Position numbers and translations under genes: made by a program
Origin: Polaromonas sp.
GTDB taxonomy: Bacteria; Pseudomonadota; Gammaproteobacteria; Burkholderiales; Burkholderiaceae_C
Assembly (NCBI GenBank): GCA_030654695.1
Contig: JAURWY010000013.1
Span: 1 to 64,000, forward strand
Reading direction: 5' to 3'
Length of the DNA stretch: 64,000 nt
Notes under the pieces: generated by a model
Seen by the model: the letters and a program-made list of their open reading frames with translations, nothing else
Databases searched by the model: none
What the model was told of the DNA's origin: nothing
In this document: positions 1-8,544 of the stretch, one piece after another
How positions within the stretch are numbered: the first letter of the stretch is position 1
How the letters are laid out: each line of letters begins with the position of its first letter

Positions 1-1
1 A

Positions 2-439
2 CTCACGGTCTGGGGCAACCATTCGCCCACGATGTACGCCGACTACCGTTTTGCCACCATCCAGGGTGAGAGCGTTGCCGCGATGATCAACGATCAGGAA
101 TGGAATGCCAATGTGTTCCTGCCAACCGTTGGCAAGCGCGGCGCTGCCATCATTGAAGCGCGTGGCCTGTCGTCTGCCGCTTCTGCTGCCAATGCAGCCA
201 TTGACCACATGCGCGATTGGGCGCTGGGCAGCAATGGCAAATGGGTGACGATGGGTATCCCATCTGACGGCCAATACGGCATCCCGAAAGACACCATGTT
301 TGGCTTCCCGGTCACCACCGCTGGCGGCGAGTACACGCTGGTCGAAGGTTTGGAGATTGACGCTTTCAGCCAAGAGTGCATCAACAAAACACTCAAAGAA
401 TTGCAAGACGAACAAGCTGGCGTTGCTCACTTGCTTTGA
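2..439 (+). CDS. mdh: Malate dehydrogenase, C-terminal part (cut by window edge)
   Basis: The window opens inside this gene; about the last 145 codons are present. The first readable residues include [10 protein letters not shown], the catalytic-histidine segment of the betaproteobacterial NAD-dependent malate dehydrogenase, and the C-terminus GVAHLL is typical of that family. The enzyme interconverts malate and oxaloacetate in the cytosolic TCA cycle. A CitE-like gene starts 19 bases after the stop and acnB follows, so this is the end of a TCA-cycle block. Family assignment is firm; the N-terminal NAD-binding half cannot be seen here. Confidence 0.95.
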   Translation, partial: LTVWGNHSPTMYADYRFATIQGESVAAMINDQEWNANVFLPTVGKRGAAIIEARGLSSAASAANAAIDHMRDWALGSNGKWVTMGIPSDGQYGIPKDTMFGFPVTTAGGEYTLVEGLEIDAFSQECINKTLKELQDEQAGVAHLL

Positions 440-458
440 TCCTGCTGAGCGCCTCACC

Positions 459-1457
459 ATGCAACATCCCCGCGACGTTCTTTTAGGTGCTCAAGCCGCC
501 GCCGGCACTTTGCCGGTCTGCGACCACTACAGCGGCGTCGAGCCGCGCATGCGCAAAAGCCTGCAATTGCAGGCCGACATGCACGAGGAGTTCGGCGCTT
601 GCGTGTTTGACGTGACGCTGGACTGCGAAGACGGCGCACCTGTGGGTGGTGAGGCTGATCACGCCGCCTTGGTGGTGTCCTTGTTGTTGGCGGCTGCACC
701 CGAGGCCCGCGTAGCGGTTCGCGTGCATGCGCTGGACCATCCCGCTTTTGAAACCGATATCGCCAGCATCGTGGGTCAAGCCGGTCATCGGCTGAGTCAT
801 GTGATGATTCCGAAAGTTGAGTCGGCTGCCGATTTATTGAAGGTTGAAAGTGCGCTGGCGGCGATCGGTGGTGCTGCGCTGGCGTTGCCGCTGCATGTGC
901 TGGTTGAGTCGCCACGGGCAGTCCATAACGCGTTTGAATTAGCGGCGCATCCGCGGATTCAGTCCATCAGCTTTGGTTTGATGGATTTTGTCTCCAGCCA
1001 CAATGGTGCCATTTCGGCCGATGCCATGGGCAGCAGCGGCCAGTTCAGCCATCCGCTGGTGCTGCGTGCCAAGTTGGAAATCGCCTCGGCTTGCCACGCC
1101 TATGGCAAAGTGCCGTCGCATTGTGTTGTCACCGAATTCAGTGATGTTGCCGCCATGCAAAGCGCCGCCATGCGGGCCAGCCGCGAGTTGGGCTACACCC
1201 GTATGTGGAGCATTCACCCTAATCAGATTCGGCCAATTTTGGCGGCTTTCGCACCACAACAGGCCGAGATTGAGTTGGCTGCCGAGTTGATTTCTGCTGC
1301 CGACAAGGCGCAATGGGCGCCGATCAGTTTCCATGGCAAGCTGCACGATCGCGCCAGTTACCGCTATTACTGGCAGGTGCTGGAGCGTGGCCATCAGACG
1401 GGTGTTGTCTTACCCCTAGAGACACAGGGGTATTTCCTAAAACCCCTGAAGGCCTAG
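459..1457 (+). CDS. HpcH/HpaI aldolase / CitE-like lyase family protein
   Basis: A 332-residue TIM-barrel protein of the citrate-lyase-beta/malyl-CoA-lyase superfamily. FDVTLDCEDG at about residues 50-59 is the acidic metal-binding motif and SISFGLMDF near 168 is a second family signature. The open frame runs further upstream into mdh, but ATG 459 gives the usual N-terminus (HPRDVLLGA). Members cleave or hydrolyse CoA esters such as malyl-CoA, citramalyl-CoA or citryl-CoA; which one is used here cannot be read from the sequence. It lacks the citrate lyase partners CitD and CitF, so it is not part of a citrate lyase complex. Its place between mdh and acnB suggests a TCA or glyoxylate side role (inference). 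Confidence 0.85.
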   Translation: MQHPRDVLLGAQAAAGTLPVCDHYSGVEPRMRKSLQLQADMHEEFGACVFDVTLDCEDGAPVGGEADHAALVVSLLLAAAPEARVAVRVHALDHPAFETDIASIVGQAGHRLSHVMIPKVESAADLLKVESALAAIGGAALALPLHVLVESPRAVHNAFELAAHPRIQSISFGLMDFVSSHNGAISADAMGSSGQFSHPLVLRAKLEIASACHAYGKVPSHCVVTEFSDVAAMQSAAMRASRELGYTRMWSIHPNQIRPILAAFAPQQAEIELAAELISAADKAQWAPISFHGKLHDRASYRYYWQVLERGHQTGVVLPLETQGYFLKPLKA

Positions 1458-1476
1458 TAGGTATAGGCTGTCGCAC

Positions 1477-2013
1477 ATGAAAAACCTGTTCTTGCCTTCT
1501 TTCTTGGCGACTTGCGTTTGGCTTGCCGCCCCTGCCGTATTGGCCCAGACCACGGTCAAACCAGTGGTTAAAAAACCCCCTGCTGCCAAGGTGAAGCCAA
1601 GTGCCAGTCGGACAGAAATCAGAAGCACCGCCAACCAGATGGCGGCCGGCATCACAGCGGCAGAAGCGGCGCTAGAGCCGACTGAATTGGCCATTGCTGA
1701 GCAAGTTCATACGGGTGTGTTGCGTTGCGAGTTGGGCGCGTCAGTGACGCTGACCAATGACCCGCAGTCACCAGGATATTTCAATGTGCACGGCAAGAAT
1801 TTTCGCTACCGGATGTTTCCTGTGGCGACCACCACAGGCGCGATCAGGCTAGAAGACCGCCAAGCCGGCGCAGTTTGGTTGCAGTTGTCAAACAAGTCGA
1901 TGCTGATGAACCAGAAAGCCGGTCAGCGCATGGCCGACGAATGCATGAGCCCCGAGCAAATAACCGTGACCCAAGCCATGCGCGACAGGCCAGGGCCGGG
2001 ATTGTTGGATTGA
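1477..2013 (+). CDS. Exported hypothetical protein
   Basis: A 178-residue protein with a clear Sec signal peptide: basic start, hydrophobic core and a PAVLAQ cleavage site near residues 20-24. A Lys/Pro/Ala-rich linker (residues about 28-45) follows, then a compact domain with one Cys pair (VLRCELG and DECMS) that could form a disulfide in the periplasm. The spacing CELG...LTNDP...YFNVHGKNFRYRM looks like a conserved betaproteobacterial unknown. I do not recognise a function. It sits 19 bases after the CitE-like gene and 72 bases before acnB on the same strand. Confidence 0.8.
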   Translation: MKNLFLPSFLATCVWLAAPAVLAQTTVKPVVKKPPAAKVKPSASRTEIRSTANQMAAGITAAEAALEPTELAIAEQVHTGVLRCELGASVTLTNDPQSPGYFNVHGKNFRYRMFPVATTTGAIRLEDRQAGAVWLQLSNKSMLMNQKAGQRMADECMSPEQITVTQAMRDRPGPGLLD

Positions 2014-2073
2014 GCAAGCTGCCTGATTGGTTCTTAGTTTTCTGATTTTGAATTCATTTTTATTTTGTACGAC

Positions 2074-2088
2074 AGGAGAAAAATAGTG
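2074..2088 (+). promoter_or_regulatory. Ribosome binding site deciding the acnB start (GTG)
   Basis: AGGAG at 2074-2078 lies seven bases before GTG 2086. The frame is also open from TTG 2065, but that codon precedes the Shine-Dalgarno sequence, so GTG 2086 is the better start and gives 865 residues, the length of E. coli AcnB. Confidence 0.7.
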
Positions 2089-4683
2089 TCCGAGTTTTTG
2101 ACCACCTACCGCGCCCACGTTGCCGAGCGTTCTGCTCTGGGTATTCCCCCTTTGCCCTTGTCGGCCAAGCAAACCGGTGAGCTCATCGAGCTGCTGAAAA
2201 ACCCACCAACAGGTGAAGAAAAAACGCTGGTAGACCTCATCACTTACCGCGTGCCGGCCGGCGTTGACGACGCCGCCAAAGTCAAAGCGAGCTATTTGGC
2301 TGCCGTGGCCTACGGCACTGAAAAATGCGCGCTGATTTCGCGCGTGCACGCGACGCAATTGCTGGGCACGATGCTCGGTGGTTACAACATCAGCCCGATG
2401 ATCGACCTGCTGGATGACGCCGATGCGGCCGTCGCAGAACAAGCTGCGACCGGCCTGAAGTCGACGCTGTTGATGTTCGACCAGTTCCATGACGTCCAAG
2501 AGAAATCTGAAAAAGGCAACGCTTACGCCAAGGCCGTGCTGCAAAGCTGGGCCGATGCCGAGTGGTTCACAAGCCGTCCCGAAGTGCCTAAGTCGATCCA
2601 GCTGACGGTTTTCAAATGCGCCGGCGAGATCAACACCGACGACCTGTCACCTGCCCCTGACGCTTGGAGCCGCCCTGACATTCCGCTGCACGCCTTGGCC
2701 ATGCACAAAAACGCCCGCCCCGGCATCACGCCTGAAGAAGACGGCAAGCGCGGCCCGGTCAAGTTCATTGAAGAGCTCAAGGCCAAAGGCCATTTGGTGG
2801 CCTACGTCGGTGACGTGGTCGGTACCGGTTCTTCACGCAAATCTGCCACTAACTCAGTCTTGTGGTGGACCGGTGAAGACATTCCGTTTGTGCCGAACAA
2901 GCGCTTTGGCGGTGTCTGTTTGGGCGGCAAGATTGCCCCGATTTTCTACAACACGATGGAAGACTCTGGCGCCTTGCCGATCGAAGTCGATGTTAGCCAG
3001 ATGGCCATGGGCGATGTGATTGAGCTGCGTCCTTACGACGGCAAGGCCCTCAAAGATGGCCAAGTGATTGGCGAGTTCACCTTCAAAAGCGATGTGCTGT
3101 TTGACGAAGTGCGCGCCGGTGGTCGCATTCCCTTGATCGTCGGCCGTGGCCTGACCGCCAAAGCCCGCGCCGCGTTGGGTCTGCCTGCGTCAACCGTGTT
3201 TCGCCTGCCGCAGGACCCTGTCGACAGCGGCCGCGGCTACACGCTGGCTCAAAAAATGGTCGGTCGCTCGGTCGGTTTGCCAGAAGGCAAAGGCGTTCGT
3301 CCTGGTACGTATTGCGAGCCCAAAATGACTTCGGTCGGCACGCAAGACACCACCGGTCCGATGACCCGCGACGAACTCAAAGACTTGGCTTGCCTCGGCT
3401 TCAGTTCTGATCTCGTCATGCAATCGTTCTGCCACACGGCGGCTTATCCCAAGCCGGTTGACGTGAAGATGCACCACGAACTGCCAGAGTTCATCACTAC
3501 CCGCGGCGGTATCTCGCTGCGCCCGGGTGACGGCATCATTCACAGCTGGTTGAACCGCATGCTGCTGCCTGACACGGTCGGCACGGGCGGCGACAGCCAC
3601 ACGCGTTTCCCTATCGGTATCAGCTTCCCCGCGGGTTCTGGTCTGGTCGCCTTTGGCGCCGCCACTGGCGTCATGCCGCTGGACATGCCTGAGAGCGTAT
3701 TGGTTCGATTCAAAGGCAAGATGCAGCCCGGCGTCACGCTGCGCGATCTGGTCAGCGCGATTCCGCTGTACGCCATCAAGGCGGGTCTGTTGACCGTGGC
3801 CAAGCAAGGCAAGATCAATGTGTTCTCCGGTCGTATTCTGGAGATCGAAGGCTTGCCGGATCTGAAAGTTGAGCAGGCTTTTGAGCTGAGCGACTCTTCG
3901 GCCGAACGCAGCGCTGGTGGCTGCACCGTGCACCTGAACAAAGAGCCGATCATCGAATACATCACCAGCAACATCACCATGTTGAAGTGGATGATCGCAA
4001 CGGGTTATTCAGACGTCCGCACCATCAAGCGCCGGATCGCCGCCATGGAAGCTTGGCTGGCCGATCCGCAGCTCTTGAAGGCTGACCCAGATGCTGAATA
4101 TGCTGCTGTGATCGAGATTGATCTGGCTGAAATCCATGAGCCTATCTTGGCTTGCCCGAACGATCCCGATGACGTGAAAATGCTGTCTGAAGTCGCCGGC
4201 ACCAAGATCGACGAAGTCTTCATCGGCAGTTGCATGACCAACATCGGCCATTTCCGCGCAGCCTCCAAGTTGCTCGAAAACAAGCGCGACATCCCGGTCA
4301 AGTTGTGGATGGCGCCGCCGACCAAAATGGACGCCAAGCAACTCAGCGAAGAAGGCCATTACGGCGTTCTGGGCGCGGCTGGCGCCCGCATGGAAATGCC
4401 TGGTTGTAGCTTGTGCATGGGCAACCAAGCGCAGGTCAAGGAAGGCGCCACTGTGTTGTCGACTTCGACGCGCAACTTCCCGAACCGTCTGGGTAAAAAT
4501 ACCTTCGTGTATTTGGGCTCAGCGGAACTCGCGGCCATCACCTCCAAGCTCGGTCGCATCCCGACCAAAGCCGAGTACATGGCTGACATGGGCGTCCTGA
4601 AGGATGCTGGCAGCACGGTCTATAAATACCTGAACTTCGATCAGGTCAAGGACTACACGGACGTCGCTGAATCAGTCAACTGA
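2086..4683 (+). CDS. acnB: Bifunctional aconitate hydratase 2 / 2-methylisocitrate dehydratase
   Basis: The 865-residue product has the AcnB layout: an N-terminal HEAT-like domain, then the swivel domain placed before the catalytic domains, unlike AcnA. The three 4Fe-4S ligands are visible as GSCMTN (about residue 714) and PGCSLCMGN (about 772 and 775). [10 protein letters not shown] marks a substrate-binding loop. It isomerises citrate and isocitrate in the TCA cycle, and family members also dehydrate 2-methylisocitrate. The start is GTG 2086, chosen from the AGGAG upstream. A strong intrinsic terminator follows 44 bases after the stop. A second aconitase, acnA, lies 4 kb downstream. Confidence 0.98.
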   Translation: MSEFLTTYRAHVAERSALGIPPLPLSAKQTGELIELLKNPPTGEEKTLVDLITYRVPAGVDDAAKVKASYLAAVAYGTEKCALISRVHATQLLGTMLGGYNISPMIDLLDDADAAVAEQAATGLKSTLLMFDQFHDVQEKSEKGNAYAKAVLQSWADAEWFTSRPEVPKSIQLTVFKCAGEINTDDLSPAPDAWSRPDIPLHALAMHKNARPGITPEEDGKRGPVKFIEELKAKGHLVAYVGDVVGTGSSRKSATNSVLWWTGEDIPFVPNKRFGGVCLGGKIAPIFYNTMEDSGALPIEVDVSQMAMGDVIELRPYDGKALKDGQVIGEFTFKSDVLFDEVRAGGRIPLIVGRGLTAKARAALGLPASTVFRLPQDPVDSGRGYTLAQKMVGRSVGLPEGKGVRPGTYCEPKMTSVGTQDTTGPMTRDELKDLACLGFSSDLVMQSFCHTAAYPKPVDVKMHHELPEFITTRGGISLRPGDGIIHSWLNRMLLPDTVGTGGDSHTRFPIGISFPAGSGLVAFGAATGVMPLDMPESVLVRFKGKMQPGVTLRDLVSAIPLYAIKAGLLTVAKQGKINVFSGRILEIEGLPDLKVEQAFELSDSSAERSAGGCTVHLNKEPIIEYITSNITMLKWMIATGYSDVRTIKRRIAAMEAWLADPQLLKADPDAEYAAVIEIDLAEIHEPILACPNDPDDVKMLSEVAGTKIDEVFIGSCMTNIGHFRAASKLLENKRDIPVKLWMAPPTKMDAKQLSEEGHYGVLGAAGARMEMPGCSLCMGNQAQVKEGATVLSTSTRNFPNRLGKNTFVYLGSAELAAITSKLGRIPTKAEYMADMGVLKDAGSTVYKYLNFDQVKDYTDVAESVN

Positions 4684-4727
4684 ATCGATTGACTGTCTGA
4701 GGCTGGGCTCACACCCAGTCAGCGCTA

Positions 4728-4755
4728 AGCCCTCGTTGAAAAACGAGGGCTTTTT
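4728..4755 (+). terminator. Intrinsic terminator after acnB
   Basis: AGCCCTCGTT (4728-4737) pairs perfectly with AACGAGGGCT (4742-4751) around a GAAA loop and runs into TTTTT. A 10-bp stem, tetraloop and U-tract make a textbook terminator closing the mdh-acnB block. Confidence 0.9.
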
Positions 4756-4916
4756 AATTGGTGCTGACCCGCTTAGCGCGAGGGCCGGTCGGCGTGCCTC
4801 ATTGATTTATGATGAATAAGTTCGTGTTTTTCTGGGCCTCAGTGCAGGCGAAAAATGATCCTCAGACGCTGGCGTTGGCCAGCTTCGGCATCCATTGAAA
4901 GAAGGGAATAGCGCCC

Positions 4917-6104
4917 GTGCAATCACTGCTGTCGGTTTTGGCCGACCTGTCTTGGCCTTTCGCCATCGCTCTCGCCTGGGTGGCTGGTGAGTTTGGTCAC
5001 CGTTGGACCGGCTTGCCCAAAATCAGTTTTTACGGGCTGGTGGGTTTTGTGTTGGCTCGGAGCCAGATCGGCGTGTTGACGCAATCGGGCGGCGTGACGA
5101 TGCTGCTGATGGCCGACGTCGCCTTGGGCCTGATTTTGTTCGAGATGGGTTACCGGATCAATTTGCGCTGGCTGCGCAGCAATCCTTGGCTGGTCGTGAT
5201 GGGGTTGGTCGAAGCCTTTGGCACCTTTGTCGTGGTTTACCTGATCGCCAACCAGTTTGGCGTGACGACGATGAACGCGTTGTTGTTGGCGTCGCTGGCG
5301 ATGTCCTCGTCGCCAGCCACAGTGATGCGTGTCATCAATGAAGAGCGCAGCTCGGGCCAAGTCACCGAGCGCGTGCTGCACCTGACGGCGATCAATTGCG
5401 TGCTCGCTGTTTTCACCTTCAACGCCATCGTTGGGCTGTGGATTTTTAGCAGTTCGGGTGATTGGCTGGGCGCCATCAGCAGCAGCCTGATCGTGCTGTT
5501 GGCGTCGGCGGGTGTTGGTGCGTTGTTTGGCGTTGTTGTGCCGGCGATGCTGCGCAAACTTGGCAACATGGCACAAGACGCCACCGTCGCGTTTGCGCTG
5601 TCGGTGATCTTGCTTGTCGCGCTGACCTACAGCACCAGCCTGTCGCCCTTGCTGGCCACGCTGGCCTTTGGCTTGGTTGCGCGGCATCGGCGTGTCGTCT
5701 TCAGCAAGACCCAGCGCAATTTTGGGGCGTTGGGCGAGCTGCTGACGGTGCTATTGTTCGTCTTTGCCGCCTCGACGATGCAGTGGCCGACGATTGCTGC
5801 TGGCACCGGTCTGGCCTTGTTGGTGATCGGCGCAAGCTTCATCACCAAGGTCGCCAGCGTGACGGCGTTTTCACATGTCAGCGGCATTTCATGGCGCAAG
5901 GGCGCGCTGACCGGTATGGCGTTGACGCCGGTCTCGGCCTTCATCATCTTGATGCTCGAGCACGCCAGACAAAGCGGTGTCGACCTCGGTCACGAACTGG
6001 GTGCACTGGCAGCGGTGACGCTGATCTTAGAAATCGTCGGACCGATTGTTTTCCAGCGCGCGTTGATCTGGGCCAGAGAAACCCAGCAGAAAGGGCCGCA
6101 ATAG
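4917..6104 (+). CDS. Cation:proton antiporter, CPA2 (Kef-type) family membrane protein
   Basis: A 395-residue, very hydrophobic protein with roughly 11-12 membrane spans and no cytosolic RCK/TrkA-N domain, so it is the bare Na+/H+-exchanger fold. GLVGFVLARSQIG and the acidic MADVALGLILFEMGY segment fit the CPA2 antiporters. The start is GTG 4917, with GAAGGGA about 10 bases upstream. The next gene, a YbdK-type ligase, begins on the base after this stop codon, so the two are probably co-translated. Kef systems are glutathione-gated; pairing with a gamma-glutamyl ligase homologue suggests thiol or electrophile control (inference). The transported ion is unknown. Confidence 0.85.
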   Translation: MQSLLSVLADLSWPFAIALAWVAGEFGHRWTGLPKISFYGLVGFVLARSQIGVLTQSGGVTMLLMADVALGLILFEMGYRINLRWLRSNPWLVVMGLVEAFGTFVVVYLIANQFGVTTMNALLLASLAMSSSPATVMRVINEERSSGQVTERVLHLTAINCVLAVFTFNAIVGLWIFSSSGDWLGAISSSLIVLLASAGVGALFGVVVPAMLRKLGNMAQDATVAFALSVILLVALTYSTSLSPLLATLAFGLVARHRRVVFSKTQRNFGALGELLTVLLFVFAASTMQWPTIAAGTGLALLVIGASFITKVASVTAFSHVSGISWRKGALTGMALTPVSAFIILMLEHARQSGVDLGHELGALAAVTLILEIVGPIVFQRALIWARETQQKGPQ

Positions 6105-7232
6105 ATGTCACTCGAACCCTTTGCACAGTCGGCCGCGCTGACCTTTGGCGTCGAACTTGAATTGCAACTGATTAATTTGTCGGACTTCGACTTAGCCGAC
6201 GCCAGCCCGGACTTGCTGCATCTGCTGGCGCGCAAACCGTTCCCCGGAAATGTGACGCCCGAGATCACCGAGAGCATGATTGAGATCAACTCGAGCGTGC
6301 ACACGCACCATGAAGCTTTGCTGGCCCAACTGCAGAACATCCGCGACACACTGGTGCAAGCTGGCGACCGACTCAACATCGGCATTTGTGGTGGCGGCAC
6401 CCATCCTTTTCAGCACTGGTCTTCGCAGAAAATATTTTCTGGGCCGCGCTTTCAGGAGCTGTCGGCTTTGTATGGCTACTTGGCGAAACAGTTCACCATC
6501 TTCGGCCAGCACGTTCATATTGGTTGCACGTCGGGCGACGATGCGATGTTCTTGCTGCATTCGTTGAACCGTTACGTGCCGCACTTCATCGCCTTGTCAG
6601 CGTCGTCACCTTTTGTGCAGGGGCGCGACACGTTGTTTGACTCGGCCCGACTGAATTCGGTGTTTGCCTTTCCGATGAGCGGGCGCGCACCGTTCACGCT
6701 GCACTGGGAAGAGTTCTCCGAGGTCTATTTCGCCAAGATGGAAAAGACCGGCATCATCAAAAGCATGAAGGATTTCTACTGGGACATCCGGCCCAAGCCC
6801 GAATTTGGCACCATCGAATTGCGGGTTTGCGACACGCCGCTGACGGTCGAGCGTGCCGCAGCGCTGGCCGCATATTTGCAAGCGCTGTGCCGCCACTTGC
6901 TAGAGCGGCGCGAGGAACCGCCCGCCGAGGATGATTATCTGGTCTACAACTACAACCGTTTCCAGGCTTGCCGTTTTGGGCTGGATGGTGCGATCACGCA
7001 CCCAAAAACCTATGAAACGATGTCGCTGCGTGAAGACATCCTCACCACGCTGGGCAAGATGGCGCCGCATGCTGAAGTGCTGGGCGGCAGTGCTGGCTTG
7101 AAGCACTTGACGGCCGCTGCGATGCAGTGGAACGACGCCCACTATTTGCGCACGCAGTACCAAACCCAAGGCAGCGCTGAAGGCATGGTCGATGCTGCTA
7201 TCCGGCGGTTTCGCGGCGAAGCGATGGCCTAG
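6105..7232 (+). CDS. ybdK: YbdK family carboxylate-amine ligase (GCS2-type glutamate-cysteine ligase-like)
   Basis: A 375-residue ATP-grasp-related ligase of the GCS2 family. [11 protein letters not shown] at residues 13-23 is the family's N-terminal signature, and [21 protein letters not shown] and [14 protein letters not shown] are further conserved blocks. The E. coli homologue YbdK shows weak gamma-glutamyl:cysteine ligase activity; true substrates of most members are not known. The ATG directly abuts the antiporter's stop codon. The convergent gene downstream encodes a gamma-glutamyl-type hydrolase, so a ligase, a hydrolase and an antiporter lie together. Family is firm, substrate open. 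Confidence 0.88.
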   Translation: MSLEPFAQSAALTFGVELELQLINLSDFDLADASPDLLHLLARKPFPGNVTPEITESMIEINSSVHTHHEALLAQLQNIRDTLVQAGDRLNIGICGGGTHPFQHWSSQKIFSGPRFQELSALYGYLAKQFTIFGQHVHIGCTSGDDAMFLLHSLNRYVPHFIALSASSPFVQGRDTLFDSARLNSVFAFPMSGRAPFTLHWEEFSEVYFAKMEKTGIIKSMKDFYWDIRPKPEFGTIELRVCDTPLTVERAAALAAYLQALCRHLLERREEPPAEDDYLVYNYNRFQACRFGLDGAITHPKTYETMSLREDILTTLGKMAPHAEVLGGSAGLKHLTAAAMQWNDAHYLRTQYQTQGSAEGMVDAAIRRFRGEAMA

Positions 7233-7235
7233 TGT

Positions 7236-8234
7236 TTAAAACCGGGTCTCGCGGGCCGCGCGCAGGAAGGTGTCGAGGATCGGTGTGCAGTCGAGCAGTT
7301 CGGTGCTGCTGGCTGAATGGAATTCAGGGTGCCACTGCAAGCCCATCACGAAATTGGCTTTCTGGTAGCGAATCGCTTCGATGATGTTGTCGTCCTTCGA
7401 GCGGGCTTCGACCGTGATGTCGCGACCCAGATCCTTCACCGCTTGGTGGTGGATTGAATTGACCAGCGCGCCGCTCTTTTTGGGAAACAGCGCTTGCAGC
7501 GTTGACCCCTTGGCAAAGCTGATCGAGTGGTGCAACTGGTCATACTCCGTATTGACATGCTCGCTGGCAGTTGGGGCTTCGGCCGCAATGTCTTGGTACA
7601 GCGTGCCGCCAAAGGCGACGTTGATCAACTGGCAGCCACGGCAAATGCCGAGCACGGGTTTGCCGGCATCGACGAATTCGTGCAACAGCTCCAGTTCATA
7701 CAAATCGCGGGCGCGGTCGCCACTCCACTCTGGTCGCGTTGGCAACTGCGAATACGACTGCGGCGAGACATCGGCCCCGCCTTGCAAAACCAAGCCGTCA
7801 AGGTGGCGTGCGTAATGGCGTAAAGTGATATTGCTCGGATGCAACAAGCCGCTGGTATTGACCGTTGGAATCATGAACACCAGCACGTCACGTGACATCA
7901 CCCATTGTGCAATCGACTCTTCCAAGTATTGCAAGTTCTTGCTGCGCAGCCCAACGCTGCCGGGTTCCGGGTGAAAAATGCGCGCAGACACACCAATGCG
8001 TAATGTCCGGCGCATGAAGTTGCGACTGGCCTTGTCGCGAATGGCGCGGTAGCGTGCAAGCACGACGCGCCAAGCCAGCGCGACCGCTGTGTCGTTGTCC
8101 TTCAGGTAGCGCGGCGCGTTGTCTTCGGGCGCTGGTCCAAGACGTGGGGTCTCATTCGCAGTGTCAGCCGCAGTCTCGGCAGCGGCTGAAGGCTCGGATG
8201 GCTCAGTCGGTTGAGGCGTGTTCGGAAAAGGCAT
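7236..8234 (-). CDS. Gamma-glutamyl-gamma-aminobutyrate hydrolase family protein (class-I glutamine amidotransferase fold)
   Basis: A 332-residue member of the peptidase C26 / PuuD-like group. The nucleophile elbow GKPVLGICRGCQL carries the catalytic Cys, and GLQWHPEF near the C-terminus supplies the His-Glu pair. QGGADVSPQSY is the oxyanion-side motif usual in PuuD-like enzymes. Residues 1-70 are a Pro/Glu/Ala-rich extension not needed for catalysis, making it longer than E. coli PuuD (about 254 residues). It probably hydrolyses a gamma-glutamyl amide; the actual substrate is unknown. It converges on the YbdK gene with three bases between stops and is divergent from acnA. Confidence 0.87.
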   Translation of the reverse strand: MPFPNTPQPTEPSEPSAAAETAADTANETPRLGPAPEDNAPRYLKDNDTAVALAWRVVLARYRAIRDKASRNFMRRTLRIGVSARIFHPEPGSVGLRSKNLQYLEESIAQWVMSRDVLVFMIPTVNTSGLLHPSNITLRHYARHLDGLVLQGGADVSPQSYSQLPTRPEWSGDRARDLYELELLHEFVDAGKPVLGICRGCQLINVAFGGTLYQDIAAEAPTASEHVNTEYDQLHHSISFAKGSTLQALFPKKSGALVNSIHHQAVKDLGRDITVEARSKDDNIIEAIRYQKANFVMGLQWHPEFHSASSTELLDCTPILDTFLRAARETRF

Positions 8235-8544
8235 CGTGTTGGCTGGCCGTCATCAGTGAAAGACGCCAATATAAACCTCCTATTCAGGATGTCACGCCGT
8301 TTCTGCCGGTGTGCTCAGCGCGAACTCGTCGGCGCCATCAGCCATCGCCTATGCCGCGTGTCGTCCTGTACCGACAAGCTCGTGGCAATGCCCGTTGCGT
8401 GGTGAGGCCATGCGGTTGAGCTGTGTCTGCAGCGCATTCGCCTGCCAAAATGAAATGTGGTCGCCGCGACCCATTCACTCTCTCCGGGCCTCGCTCACGA
8501 CAGCCTTGCCGGTGACTTTCATCGAATCTCAAAAGGACTTCGTC
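8235..8544. other. Divergent intergenic region between the C26 hydrolase and acnA (310 bases)
   Basis: This is the longest gene-free stretch. It holds a plausible minus-strand promoter for the hydrolase (8268-8295, listed separately) and the acnA leader with an AAAGGA ribosome site at about 8532-8537. The frame of acnA stays open across it without a stop, but no conserved protein sequence is visible, so I treat it as non-coding. I see no riboswitch or IRE-like stem that I could defend. Confidence 0.6.
8268..8295 (-). promoter_or_regulatory. Candidate sigma-70 promoter for the C26 hydrolase
   Basis: On the minus strand GTGACA (8290-8295) and TATATT (8268-8273) each match the sigma-70 hexamers at five of six positions, with a 16-base spacer, 33 bases upstream of the start codon. 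Pattern only, no other support. Confidence 0.45.

Noticed and set aside
8311..8544. N-terminal extension of acnA
   Set aside because: The frame is open but unconserved; AAAGGA and the family N-terminus both point to ATG 8545.
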